Under the pieces are notes generated by a model that was not told the origin of the DNA, did no database searches, and worked only from the letters and a program-made list of their open reading frames with translations. A stretch of DNA of 64,000 bases. Origin: Tritrichomonas musculus. Its lineage: Eukaryota; Parabasalia; Tritrichomonadida; Tritrichomonadidae. Numbering within the stretch: the first letter of the stretch is position 1; each line of letters starts with the position of its first letter. Positions 52,008-64,000 of the stretch are shown one piece after another. The stretch covers positions 124,001 to 188,000 of the forward strand of contig JAPFFF010000010.1 in assembly GCA_039105265.1 (NCBI GenBank), read 5' to 3'. Both the position numbers and the translations under genes were made by a program.

Positions 52008-55000
52008 AAAACACAAATCTCAAACACTTTTGTAAGATAATTAAAAACGATTTCGAAATTAAGTAAAATCAGTAAAAATTAAAGCTTAATCTCAGTTATT
52101 CTTATTCAAACGTTTCTCACAAATGAACAGAGTTAAATAAAACACAAATCTCAAACACTTTTGTAAGATAATTAAAAACGATTTCGAAATTAAGTAAAAT
52201 CAGTAAAAATTAAAGCTTAATCTCAGTTATTCTTATTCAAACGTTTCTCACAAATGAACAGAGTTAAATAAAACACAAATCTCAAACACTTTTGTAAGAT
52301 AATTAAAAACGATTTCGAAATTAAGTAAAATCAGTAAAAATTAAAGCTTAATCTCAGTTATTCTTAATCTAACATTTCTCACAAATGAACAGAGTTAAAT
52401 AAAACACAAATCTCAAACACTTTTGTAAGATAATTAAAAACGATTTCGAAATTAAGTAAAATCAGTAAAAATTAAAGCTTAATCTCAGTTATTCTTAATC
52501 TAACATTTCTCACAAATGAACAGAGTTAAATAAAACACAAATCTCAAACACTTTTATAAGATAATTATAAACGATTTCGAAATTAAGTAAAATCAATAAA
52601 AATTAAAGCTTAATCTCAGTTATTCTTAATCTAACATTTCTCACAAATGAACAGAGTTAAATAAAACACAAATCTCAAACACTTTTGTAAGATAATTAAA
52701 AACGATTTCGAAATTAAGTAAAATCAGTAAAAATTAAAGCTTAATCTCAGTTATTCTTAATCTAACATTTCTCACAAATGAACAGAGTTAAATAAAACAC
52801 AAATCTCAAACACTTTTGTAAGATAATTAAAAACGATTTCGAAATTAAGTAAAATCAGTAAAAATTAAAGCTTAATCTCAGTTATTCTTATTCAAACGTT
52901 TCTCACAAATGAACAGAGTTAAATAAAACACAAATCTCAAACACTTTTATAAGATAATTAAAAACGATTTCGAAATTAAGTAAAATCAGTAAAAATTAAA
53001 GCTTAATCTCAGTTATTCTTATTCAAACGTTTCTCACAAATGAACAGAGTTAAATAAAACACAAATCTCAAACACTTTTGTAAGATAATTAAAAACGATT
53101 TCGAAATTAAGTAAAATCAGTAAAAATTAAAGCTTAATCTCAGTTATTCTTATTCAAACGTTTCTCACAAATGAACAGAGTTAAATAAAACACAAATCTC
53201 AAACACTTTTGTAAGATAATTAAAAACGATTTCGAAATTAAGTAAAATCAGTAAAAATTAAAGCTTAATCTCAATTATTCTTATTCAAACGTTTCTCACA
53301 AATGAACAGAGTTAAATAAAACACAAATCTCAAACACTTTTGTAAGATAATTAAAAACGATTTCGAAATTAAGTAAAATCAGTAAAAATTAAAGCGCAAT
53401 ATCAATTATTCTTATTCAAACGTTTCTCACAAATGAACAGAGTTAAATAAAACACAAATCTCAAACACTTTTGTAAGATAATTAAAAACGATTTCGAAAT
53501 TAAGTAAAATCAGTAAAAATTAAAGCTTAATCTCAATTATTCTTAATCTAACATTTCTCACAAATGAACAGAGTTAAATAAAACACAAATCTCAAACACT
53601 TTTGTAAGATAATTAAAAACGATTTCGAAATTAAGTAAAATCAGTAAAAATTAAAGCTTAATCTCAATTATTCTTAATCTAACATTTCTCACAAATGAAC
53701 AGAGTTAAATAAAACACAAATCTCAAACACTTTTGTAAGATAATTATAAACGATTTCGAAATTAAGTAAAATCAGTAAAAATTAAAGCTTAATCTCAATT
53801 ATTCCTATTCAAACGTTTCTCACAAATGAACAGAGTTAAATAAAACACAAATCTCAAACACTTTTGTAAGATAATTAAAAACGATTTCGAAATTAAGTAA
53901 AATCAGTAAAAATTAAAGCTTAATCTCAGTTATTCTTATTCAAACGTTTCTCACAAGTGAACAGAGTTAAATAAAACACAAATCTCAAACACTTTTGTAA
54001 GATAATTAAAAACGATTTCGAAATTAAGTAAAATCAGTAAAAATTAAAGCTTAATCTCAGTTATTCTTATTCAAACGTTTCTCACAAATGAACAGAGTTA
54101 AATAAAACACAAATCTCAAACACTTTTGTAAGATAATTAAAAACGATTTCGAAATTAAGTAAAATCAATAAAAATTAAAGCGCAATATCAATTATTCTTA
54201 TTCAAACGTTTCTCACAAGTGAACAGAGTTAAATAAAACACAAATCTCAAACACTTTTGTAAGATAATTATAAACGATTTCGAAATTAAGTAAAATCAGT
54301 AAAAATTAAAGCTTAATCTCAGTTATTCTTAATCTAACATTTCTCACAAATGAACAGAGTTAAATAAAACACAAATCTCAAACACTTTTGTAAGATAATT
54401 AAAAACGATTTCGAAATTAAGTAAAATCAGTAAAAATTAAAGCTTAATCTCAGTTATTCTTAATCTAACATTTCTCACAAATGAACAGAGTTAAATAAAA
54501 CACAAATCTCAAACACTTTTATAAGATAATTAAAAACGATTTCGAAATTAAGTAAAATCAGTAAAAATTAAAGCTTAATCTCAGTTATTCTTATTCAAAC
54601 GTTTCTCACAAGTGAACAGAGTTAAATAAAACATAAATCTCAAACACTTTTGTAAGATAATTAAAAACGATTTCGAAATTAAGTAAAATCAGTAAAAATT
54701 AAAGCTTAATCTCAGTTATTCTTATTCAAACGTTTCTCACAAATGAACAGAGTTAAATAAAACACAAATCTCAAACACTTTTGTAAGATAATTAAAAACG
54801 ATTTCGAAATTAAGTAAAATCAGTAAAAATTAAAGCTTAATCTCAGTTATTCTTATTCAAACGTTTCTCACAAATGAACAGAGTTAAATAAAACACAAAT
54901 CTCAAACACTTTTATAAGATAATTAAAAACGATTTCGAAATTAAGTAAAATCAGTAAAAATTAAAGCTTAATCTCAATTATTCTTAATCTAACATTTCTC

Positions 55001-55239
55001 ACAAATGAACAGAGTTAAATAAAACACAAATCTCAAACACTTTTGTAAGATAATTAAAAACGATTTCGAAATTAAGTAAAATCAGTAAAAATTAAAGCGC
55101 AATATCAATTATTCTTATTCAAACGTTTCTCACAAATGAACAGAGTTAAATAAAACACAAATCTCAAACACTTTTGTAAGATAATTAAAAACGATTTCGA
55201 AATTAAGTAAAATCAGTAAAAATTAAAGCTTAATCTCAG

Positions 55240-57843
55240 TTATTCTTAATCTAACATTTCTCACAAATGAACAGAGTTAAATAAAACACAAATCTCAAAC
55301 ACTTTTGTAAGATAATTATAAACGATTTCGAAATTAAGTAAAATCAGTAAAAATTAAAGCTTAATCTCAATTATTCCTATTCAAACGTTTCTCACAAGTG
55401 AACAGAGTTAAATAAAACACAAATCTCAAACACTTTTGTAAGATAATTAAAAACGATTTCGAAATTAAGTAAAATCAGTAAAAATTAAAGCTTAATCTCA
55501 GTTATTCTTATTCAAACGTTTCTCACAAGTGAACAGAGTTAAATAAAACACAAATCTCAAACACTTTTGTAAGATAATTAAAAACGATTTCGAAATTAAG
55601 TAAAATCAGTAAAAATTAAAGCTTAATCTCAGTTATTCTTAATCTAACATTTCTCACAAGTGAACAGAGTTAAATAAAACACAAATCTCAAACACTTTTG
55701 TAAGATAATTATAAACGATTTCGAAATTAAGTAAAATCAGTAAAAATTAAAGCTTAATCTCAATTATTCTTATTCAAACGTTTCTCACAAGTAAACAGAG
55801 TTAAATAAAACACAAATCTCAAACACTTTTGTAAGATAATTATAAACGATTTCGAAATTAAGTAAAATCAGTAAAAATTAAAGCTTAATCTCAATTATTC
55901 TTATTCTAACATTTCTCACAAATGAACAGAGTTAAATAAAACACAAATCTCAAACACTTTTGTAAGATAATTAAAAACGATTTCGAAATTAAGTAAAATC
56001 AGTAAAAATTAAAGCTTAATCTCAGTTATTCTTATTCAAACGTTTCTCACAAGTGAACAGAGTTAAATAAAACACAAATCTCAAACACTTTTGTAAGATA
56101 ATTAAAAACGATTTCGAAATTAAGTAAAATCAGTAAAAATTAAAGCTTAATCTCAGTTATTCTTAATCTAACATTTCTCACAAGTGAACAGAGTTAAATA
56201 AAACACAAATCTCAAACACTTTTGTAAGATAATTATAAACGATTTCGAAATTAAGTAAAATCAGTAAAAATTAAAGCTTAATCTCAATTATTCTTATTCA
56301 AACGTTTCTCACAAGTGAACAGAGTTAAATAAAACACAAATCTCAAACACTTTTGTAAGATAATTATAAACGATTTCGAAATTAAGTAAAATCAGTAAAA
56401 ATTAAAGCTTAATCTCAATTATTCTTATTCTAACATTTCTCACAAATGAACAGAGTTAAATAAAACACAAATCTCAAACACTTTTGTAAGATAATTAAAA
56501 ACGATTTCGAAATTAAGTAAAATCAGTAAAAATTAAAGCTTAATCTCAGTTATTCTTATTCAAACGTTTCTCACAAATGAACAGAGTTAAATAAAACACA
56601 AATCTCAAACACTTTTATAAGATAATTAAAAACGATTTCGAAATTAAGTAAAATCAGTAAAAATTAAAGCTTAATCTCAGTTATTCTTATTCAAACGTTT
56701 CTCACAAATGAACAGAGTTAAATAAAACACAAATCTCAAACACTTTTGTAAGATAATTAAAAACGATTTCGAAATTAAGTAAAATCAGTAAAAATTAAAG
56801 CTTAATCTCAGTTATTCTTATTCAAACGTTTCTCACAAATGAACAGAGTTAAATAAAACACAAATCTCAAACACTTTTGTAAGATAATTATAAACGATTT
56901 CGAAATTAAGTAAAATCAGTAAAAATTAAAGCTTAATCTCAGTTATTCTTAATCTAACATTTCTCACAAATGAACAGAGTTAAATAAAACACAAATCTCA
57001 AACACTTTTGTAAGATAATTAAAAACGATTTCGAAATTAAGTAAAATCAGTAAAAATTAAAGCTTAATCTCAGTTATTCTTAATCTAACATTTCTCACAA
57101 ATGAACAGAGTTAAATAAAACACAAATCTCAAACACTTTTGTAAGATAATTAAAAACGATTTCGAAATTAAGTAAAATCAGTAAAAATTAAAGCTTAATC
57201 TCAGTTATTCTTATTCAAACGTTTCTCACAAATGAACAGAGTTAAATAAAACACAAATCTCAAACACTTTTGTAAGATAATTAAAAACGATTTCGAAATT
57301 AAGTAAAATCAGTAAAAATTAAAGCTTAATCTCAATTATTCTTAATCTAACATTTCTCACAAATGAACAGAGTTAAATAAAACACAAATCTCAAACACTT
57401 TTGTAAGATAATTAAAAACGATTTCGAAATTAAGTAAAATCAGTAAAAATTAAAGCGCAATATCAATTATTCTTATTCAAACGTTTCTCACAAATGAACA
57501 GAGTTAAATAAAACACAAATCTCAAACACTTTTGTAAGATAATTAAAAACGATTTCGAAATTAAGTAAAATCAGTAAAAATTAAAGCTTAATCTCAATTA
57601 TTCTTAATCTAACATTTCTCACAAATGAACAGAGTTAAATAAAACACAAATCTCAAACACTTTTGTAAGATAATTAAAAACGATTTCGAAATTAAGTAAA
57701 ATCAGTAAAAATTAAAGCTTAATCTCAATTATTCTTAATCTAACATTTCTCACAAATGAACAGAGTTAAATAAAACACAAATCTCAAACACTTTTGTAAG
57801 ATAATTATAAACGATTTCGAAATTAAGTAAAATCAGTAAAAAT
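55240..57843. repeat. 47-monomer higher-order repeat, left copy
   Basis: This matches 61397-64000 at an offset of 6,157 bp (47 monomers). Shared markers include A118 (55793/61950) and A25 (56617/62774). The left limit is column 88 (G at 55239, A at 61396). The right limit is the end of the window, so the true match may be longer. Confidence 0.83.
55676..55806. repeat. Monomer with A118 (2 of 3)
   Basis: The A lies at 55793, 74 monomers from the first example. Confidence 0.9.
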
Positions 57844-60800
57844 TAAAGCTTAATCTCAATTATTCCTATTCAAACGTTTCTCACAAATGAACAGAGTTAA
57901 ATAAAACACAAATCTCAAACACTTTTGTAAGATAATTAAAAACGATTTCGAAATTAAGTAAAATCAGTAAAAATTAAAGCTTAATCTCAGTTATTCTTAT
58001 TCAAACGTTTCTCACAAGTGAACAGAGTTAAATAAAACACAAATCTCAAACACTTTTGTAAGATAATTAAAAACGATTTCGAAATTAAGTAAAATCAGTA
58101 AAAATTAAAGCTTAATCTCAGTTATTCTTATTCAAACGTTTCTCACAAATGAACAGAGTTAAATAAAACACAAATCTCAAACACTTTTGTAAGATAATTA
58201 AAAACGATTTCGAAATTAAGTAAAATCAATAAAAATTAAAGCGCAATATCAATTATTCTTATTCAAACGTTTCTCACAAGTGAACAGAGTTAAATAAAAC
58301 ACAAATCTCAAACACTTTTGTAAGATAATTATAAACGATTTCGAAATTAAGTAAAATCAGTAAAAATTAAAGCTTAATCTCAGTTATTCTTAATCTAACA
58401 TTTCTCACAAATGAACAGAGTTAAATAAAACACAAATCTCAAACACTTTTGTAAGATAATTAAAAACGATTTCGAAATTAAGTAAAATCAGTAAAAATTA
58501 AAGCTTAATCTCAGTTATTCTTAATCTAACATTTCTCACAAATGAACAGAGTTAAATAAAACACAAATCTCAAACACTTTTATAAGATAATTAAAAACGA
58601 TTTCGAAATTAAGTAAAATCAGTAAAAATTAAAGCTTAATCTCAGTTATTCTTATTCAAACGTTTCTCACAAATGAACAGAGTTAAATAAAACACAAATC
58701 TCAAACACTTTTATAAGATAATTAAAAACGATTTCGAAATTAAGTAAAATCAGTAAAAATTAAAGCTTAATCTCAGTTATTCTTATTCAAACGTTTCTCA
58801 CAAATGAACAGAGTTAAATAAAACACAAATCTCAAACACTTTTGTAAGATAATTAAAAACGATTTCGAAATTAAGTAAAATCAGTAAAAATTAAAGCTTA
58901 ATCTCAGTTATTCTTATTCAAACGTTTCTCACAAATGAACAGAGTTAAATAAAACACAAATCTCAAACACTTTTGTAAGATAATTAAAAACGATTTCGAA
59001 ATTAAGTAAAATCAGTAAAAATTAAAGCTTAATCTCAATTATTCTTATTCTAACATTTCTCACAAATGAACAGAGTTAAATAAAACACAAATCTCAAACA
59101 CTTTTGTAAGATAATTAAAAACGATTTCGAAATTAAGTAAAATCAGTAAAAATTAAAGCGCAATATCAATTATTCTTATTCAAACGTTTCTCACAAGTGA
59201 ACAGAGTTAAATAAAACACAAATCTCAAACACTTTTGTAAGATAATTAAAAACGATTTCGAAATTAAGTAAAATCAGTAAAAATTAAAGCTTAATCTCAG
59301 TTATTCTTAATCTAACATTTCTCACAAATGAACAGAGTTAAATAAAACACAAATCTCAAACACTTTTGTAAGATAATTATAAACGATTTCGAAATTAAGT
59401 AAAATCAGTAAAAATTAAAGCTTAATCTCAATTATTCCTATTCAAACGTTTCTCACAAATGAACAGAGTTAAATAAAACACAAATCTCAAACACTTTTGT
59501 AAGATAATTAAAAACGATTTCGAAATTAAGTAAAATCAGTAAAAATTAAAGCTTAATCTCAGTTATTCTTATTCAAACGTTTCTCACAAGTGAACAGAGT
59601 TAAATAAAACACAAATCTCAAACACTTTTGTAAGATAATTAAAAACGATTTCGAAATTAAGTAAAATCAGTAAAAATTAAAGCTTAATCTCAGTTATTCT
59701 TAATCTAACATTTCTCACAAGTGAACAGAGTTAAATAAAACACAAATCTCAAACACTTTTGTAAGATAATTATAAACGATTTCGAAATTAAGTAAAATCA
59801 GTAAAAATTAAAGCTTAATCTCAATTATTCTTATTCAAACGTTTCTCACAAGTGAACAGAGTTAAATAAAACACAAATCTCAAACACTTTTGTAAGATAA
59901 TTATAAACGATTTCGAAATTAAGTAAAATCAGTAAAAATTAAAGCTTAATCTCAATTATTCTTATTCAAACGTTTCTCACAAGTGAACAGAGTTAAATAA
60001 AACACAAATCTCAAACACTTTTGTAAGATAATTAAAAACGATTTCGAAATTAAGTAAAATCAGTAAAAATTAAAGCTTAATCTCAGTTATTCTTATTCAA
60101 ACGTTTCTCACAAGTGAACAGAGTTAAATAAAACACAAATCTCAAACACTTTTGTAAGATAATTAAAAACGATTTCGAAATTAAGTAAAATCAGTAAAAA
60201 TTAAAGCTTAATCTCAGTTATTCTTAATCTAACATTTCTCACAAATGAACAGAGTTAAATAAAACACAAATCTCAAACACTTTTATAAGATAATTAAAAA
60301 CGATTTCGAAATTAAGTAAAATCAGTAAAAATTAAAGCTTAATCTCAGTTATTCTTATTCAAACGTTTCTCACAAGTGAACAGAGTTAAATAAAACATAA
60401 ATCTCAAACACTTTTGTAAGATAATTAAAAACGATTTCGAAATTAAGTAAAATCAGTAAAAATTAAAGCTTAATCTCAGTTATTCTTAATCTAACATTTC
60501 TCACAAATGAACAGAGTTAAATAAAACACAAATCTCAAACACTTTTGTAAGATAATTAAAAACGATTTCGAAATTAAGTAAAATCAGTAAAAATTAAAGC
60601 TTAATCTCAGTTATTCTTATTCAAACGTTTCTCACAAATGAACAGAGTTAAATAAAACACAAATCTCAAACACTTTTATAAGATAATTAAAAACGATTTC
60701 GAAATTAAGTAAAATCAGTAAAAATTAAAGCTTAATCTCAATTATTCTTAATCTAACATTTCTCACAAATGAACAGAGTTAAATAAAACACAAATCTCAA

Positions 60801-61396
60801 ACACTTTTGTAAGATAATTAAAAACGATTTCGAAATTAAGTAAAATCAGTAAAAATTAAAGCGCAATATCAATTATTCTTATTCAAACGTTTCTCACAAA
60901 TGAACAGAGTTAAATAAAACACAAATCTCAAACACTTTTGTAAGATAATTAAAAACGATTTCGAAATTAAGTAAAATCAGTAAAAATTAAAGCTTAATCT
61001 CAGTTATTCTTATTCAAACGTTTCTCACAAATGAACAGAGTTAAATAAAACACAAATCTCAAACACTTTTGTAAGATAATTATAAACGATTTCGAAATTA
61101 AGTAAAATCAGTAAAAATTAAAGCTTAATCTCAATTATTCTTAATCTAACATTTCTCACAAATGAACAGAGTTAAATAAAACACAAATCTCAAACACTTT
61201 TGTAAGATAATTAAAAACGATTTCGAAATTAAGTAAAATCAGTAAAAATTAAAGCGCAATATCAATTATTCTTATTCAAACGTTTCTCACAAATGAACAG
61301 AGTTAAATAAAACACAAATCTCAAACACTTTTGTAAGATAATTAAAAACGATTTCGAAATTAAGTAAAATCAGTAAAAATTAAAGCTTAATCTCAA
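57844..61396. repeat. Mosaic segment of about 27 monomers
   Basis: Satellite in register combines pieces of earlier blocks. The A65-GCGC monomer at 58165-58295 lies 31 monomers after that at 54104. T7 at 60398 and A25 at 60678 match 54634 and 54914 at an offset of 44 monomers. The offset then rises to 47 by the GCGC monomer near 61255, so three monomers were added in 60.7-61.3 kb. No gene is present. Confidence 0.75.
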
Positions 61397-64000
61397 TTAT
61401 TCTTAATCTAACATTTCTCACAAATGAACAGAGTTAAATAAAACACAAATCTCAAACACTTTTGTAAGATAATTATAAACGATTTCGAAATTAAGTAAAA
61501 TCAGTAAAAATTAAAGCTTAATCTCAATTATTCCTATTCAAACGTTTCTCACAAGTGAACAGAGTTAAATAAAACACAAATCTCAAACACTTTTGTAAGA
61601 TAATTAAAAACGATTTCGAAATTAAGTAAAATCAGTAAAAATTAAAGCTTAATCTCAGTTATTCTTATTCAAACGTTTCTCACAAGTGAACAGAGTTAAA
61701 TAAAACACAAATCTCAAACACTTTTGTAAGATAATTAAAAACGATTTCGAAATTAAGTAAAATCAGTAAAAATTAAAGCTTAATCTCAGTTATTCTTAAT
61801 CTAACATTTCTCACAAGTGAACAGAGTTAAATAAAACACAAATCTCAAACACTTTTGTAAGATAATTATAAACGATTTCGAAATTAAGTAAAATCAGTAA
61901 AAATTAAAGCTTAATCTCAATTATTCTTATTCAAACGTTTCTCACAAGTAAACAGAGTTAAATAAAACACAAATCTCAAACACTTTTGTAAGATAATTAT
62001 AAACGATTTCGAAATTAAGTAAAATCAGTAAAAATTAAAGCTTAATCTCAATTATTCTTATTCTAACATTTCTCACAAATGAACAGAGTTAAATAAAACA
62101 CAAATCTCAAACACTTTTGTAAGATAATTAAAAACGATTTCGAAATTAAGTAAAATCAGTAAAAATTAAAGCTTAATCTCAGTTATTCTTATTCAAACGT
62201 TTCTCACAAGTGAACAGAGTTAAATAAAACACAAATCTCAAACACTTTTGTAAGATAATTAAAAACGATTTCGAAATTAAGTAAAATCAGTAAAAATTAA
62301 AGCTTAATCTCAGTTATTCTTAATCTAACATTTCTCACAAGTGAACAGAGTTAAATAAAACACAAATCTCAAACACTTTTGTAAGATAATTATAAACGAT
62401 TTCGAAATTAAGTAAAATCAGTAAAAATTAAAGCTTAATCTCAATTATTCTTATTCAAACGTTTCTCACAAGTGAACAGAGTTAAATAAAACACAAATCT
62501 CAAACACTTTTGTAAGATAATTATAAACGATTTCGAAATTAAGTAAAATCAGTAAAAATTAAAGCTTAATCTCAATTATTCTTATTCTAACATTTCTCAC
62601 AAATGAACAGAGTTAAATAAAACACAAATCTCAAACACTTTTGTAAGATAATTAAAAACGATTTCGAAATTAAGTAAAATCAGTAAAAATTAAAGCTTAA
62701 TCTCAGTTATTCTTATTCAAACGTTTCTCACAAATGAACAGAGTTAAATAAAACACAAATCTCAAACACTTTTATAAGATAATTAAAAACGATTTCGAAA
62801 TTAAGTAAAATCAGTAAAAATTAAAGCTTAATCTCAGTTATTCTTATTCAAACGTTTCTCACAAATGAACAGAGTTAAATAAAACACAAATCTCAAACAC
62901 TTTTGTAAGATAATTAAAAACGATTTCGAAATTAAGTAAAATCAGTAAAAATTAAAGCTTAATCTCAGTTATTCTTATTCAAACGTTTCTCACAAATGAA
63001 CAGAGTTAAATAAAACACAAATCTCAAACACTTTTGTAAGATAATTATAAACGATTTCGAAATTAAGTAAAATCAGTAAAAATTAAAGCTTAATCTCAGT
63101 TATTCTTAATCTAACATTTCTCACAAATGAACAGAGTTAAATAAAACACAAATCTCAAACACTTTTGTAAGATAATTAAAAACGATTTCGAAATTAAGTA
63201 AAATCAGTAAAAATTAAAGCTTAATCTCAGTTATTCTTAATCTAACATTTCTCACAAATGAACAGAGTTAAATAAAACACAAATCTCAAACACTTTTGTA
63301 AGATAATTAAAAACGATTTCGAAATTAAGTAAAATCAGTAAAAATTAAAGCTTAATCTCAGTTATTCTTATTCAAACGTTTCTCACAAATGAACAGAGTT
63401 AAATAAAACACAAATCTCAAACACTTTTGTAAGATAATTAAAAACGATTTCGAAATTAAGTAAAATCAGTAAAAATTAAAGCTTAATCTCAATTATTCTT
63501 AATCTAACATTTCTCACAAATGAACAGAGTTAAATAAAACACAAATCTCAAACACTTTTGTAAGATAATTAAAAACGATTTCGAAATTAAGTAAAATCAG
63601 TAAAAATTAAAGCGCAATATCAATTATTCTTATTCAAACGTTTCTCACAAATGAACAGAGTTAAATAAAACACAAATCTCAAACACTTTTGTAAGATAAT
63701 TAAAAACGATTTCGAAATTAAGTAAAATCAGTAAAAATTAAAGCTTAATCTCAATTATTCTTAATCTAACATTTCTCACAAATGAACAGAGTTAAATAAA
63801 ACACAAATCTCAAACACTTTTGTAAGATAATTAAAAACGATTTCGAAATTAAGTAAAATCAGTAAAAATTAAAGCTTAATCTCAATTATTCTTAATCTAA
63901 CATTTCTCACAAATGAACAGAGTTAAATAAAACACAAATCTCAAACACTTTTGTAAGATAATTAAAAACGATTTCGAAATTAAGTAAAATCAGTAAAAAT
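61397..64000. repeat. 47-monomer higher-order repeat, right copy (cut by window end)
   Basis: This is the partner of 55240-57843. The array runs off the end of the window within monomer 489, so the satellite continues beyond it. Confidence 0.83.
61833..61963. repeat. Monomer with A118 (3 of 3)
   Basis: The A lies at 61950, 47 monomers from the second example. Confidence 0.9.

Larger units (their letters stand above)
46805..56166. repeat. 74-monomer higher-order repeat, right copy
   Basis: This is the partner of 37111-46472. Beyond 56166 the sequence again resembles this copy, but at an offset of 66 monomers (47511 pairs with 56157), so eight monomers present near 46.4-47.5 kb are missing from the downstream version. 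Confidence 0.9.
1..64000. repeat. 131-bp satellite DNA array filling the whole window
   Basis: The window is a head-to-tail array of one 131-bp monomer, with 488 full copies and 72 bases of another. Copy k begins at 1+131(k-1). The register was checked at copies 2, 3, 247 and 489 and at dozens of variant markers, and always agreed, so there is no net insertion or deletion. All copies are in the same orientation. The consensus has 60 A, 40 T, 19 C and 12 G (about 24% G+C). Variation is confined to about 17 columns, so any two copies are usually about 94-100% identical. Stop codons occur in all three monomer frames on both strands, and the length is not a multiple of 3, so no frame stays open for much more than one monomer. 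No gene, RNA gene, transposon or unique spacer interrupts the array. Such arrays are known from eukaryotic centromeres and heterochromatin. The family and the species are not recognised. Confidence 0.98.

Noticed and set aside
1-64000. CRISPR array (regular direct repeats)
   Set aside because: The whole 131-bp period is repeated with no unique spacers, and there are no cas genes.
1-64000. Protein-coding ORFs, including starts at the ATGAAC near column 116
   Set aside because: TAA stops fall in all three monomer frames on the plus strand and TTA (reverse TAA) in all three on the minus strand, and 131 mod 3 is 2. No frame stays open for much more than one monomer.
1-64000. Telomeric repeat or rDNA spacer
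   Set aside because: No short G-rich telomere-type repeat and no rRNA-like sequence; one 131-bp unit accounts for everything.

Overview
The whole 64,000-base window is one uninterrupted satellite DNA array. A 131-bp monomer repeats head to tail from the first base to the last: 488 complete copies, plus 72 bases of a 489th at 63929-64000. With copies numbered so that copy k starts at 1+131(k-1), the register is still exact at 32227 and at 63929, and every marker I measured is separated by a whole multiple of 131. I saw no indel, inversion, transposon, gene, RNA gene or unique sequence. The monomer is about 24% G+C (60 A, 40 T, 19 C, 12 G in the consensus). It has stops in all three monomer frames on both strands, and 131 is not a multiple of 3, so the array cannot encode a long protein.

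This kind of DNA points to a eukaryotic chromosome, probably centromeric or pericentromeric heterochromatin, or another satellite block such as one on a sex chromosome or near a telomere. I do not recognise the monomer family and cannot name the organism. Placing it at a centromere is inference.

Monomers differ from the consensus at a small set of columns. I noticed 7, 25, 36, 37, 65, 70, 77, 79, 80, 84, 88, 95, 98, 101, 105, 116 and 118. Rare combinations at these columns act as bar codes, and reading them shows a layered higher-order structure. At the small scale there are tandem copies of 5- and 6-monomer cassettes. At the large scale there are multi-kilobase duplications.

Region by region: 1-1798 is a mixed opening segment with a 6-monomer echo. 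A 27-34 monomer block occurs at 1799-6254, 7170-10698 and 11493-15948, at offsets of 41 and 33 monomers. 17318-24350 repeats at 24392-31424 (offset 54 monomers, one difference seen). 24324-32232 repeats at 32708-40616 (offset 64 monomers). 37111-46472 repeats at 46805-56166 (offset 74 monomers, no difference seen). 55240-57843 repeats at 61397-64000 (offset 47 monomers). A long-range match joins 11012-17641 to 36950-43579 (offset 198 monomers). Almost all the DNA is therefore explained by recent segmental duplication inside the array, with junctions that look like unequal exchange in register.

There is no gene system to describe. The points of interest are the nested duplication history, the invariant 27-bp core with its 10-bp palindrome, and a divergent monomer lineage marked by GCGC in place of the AAGCTT site.
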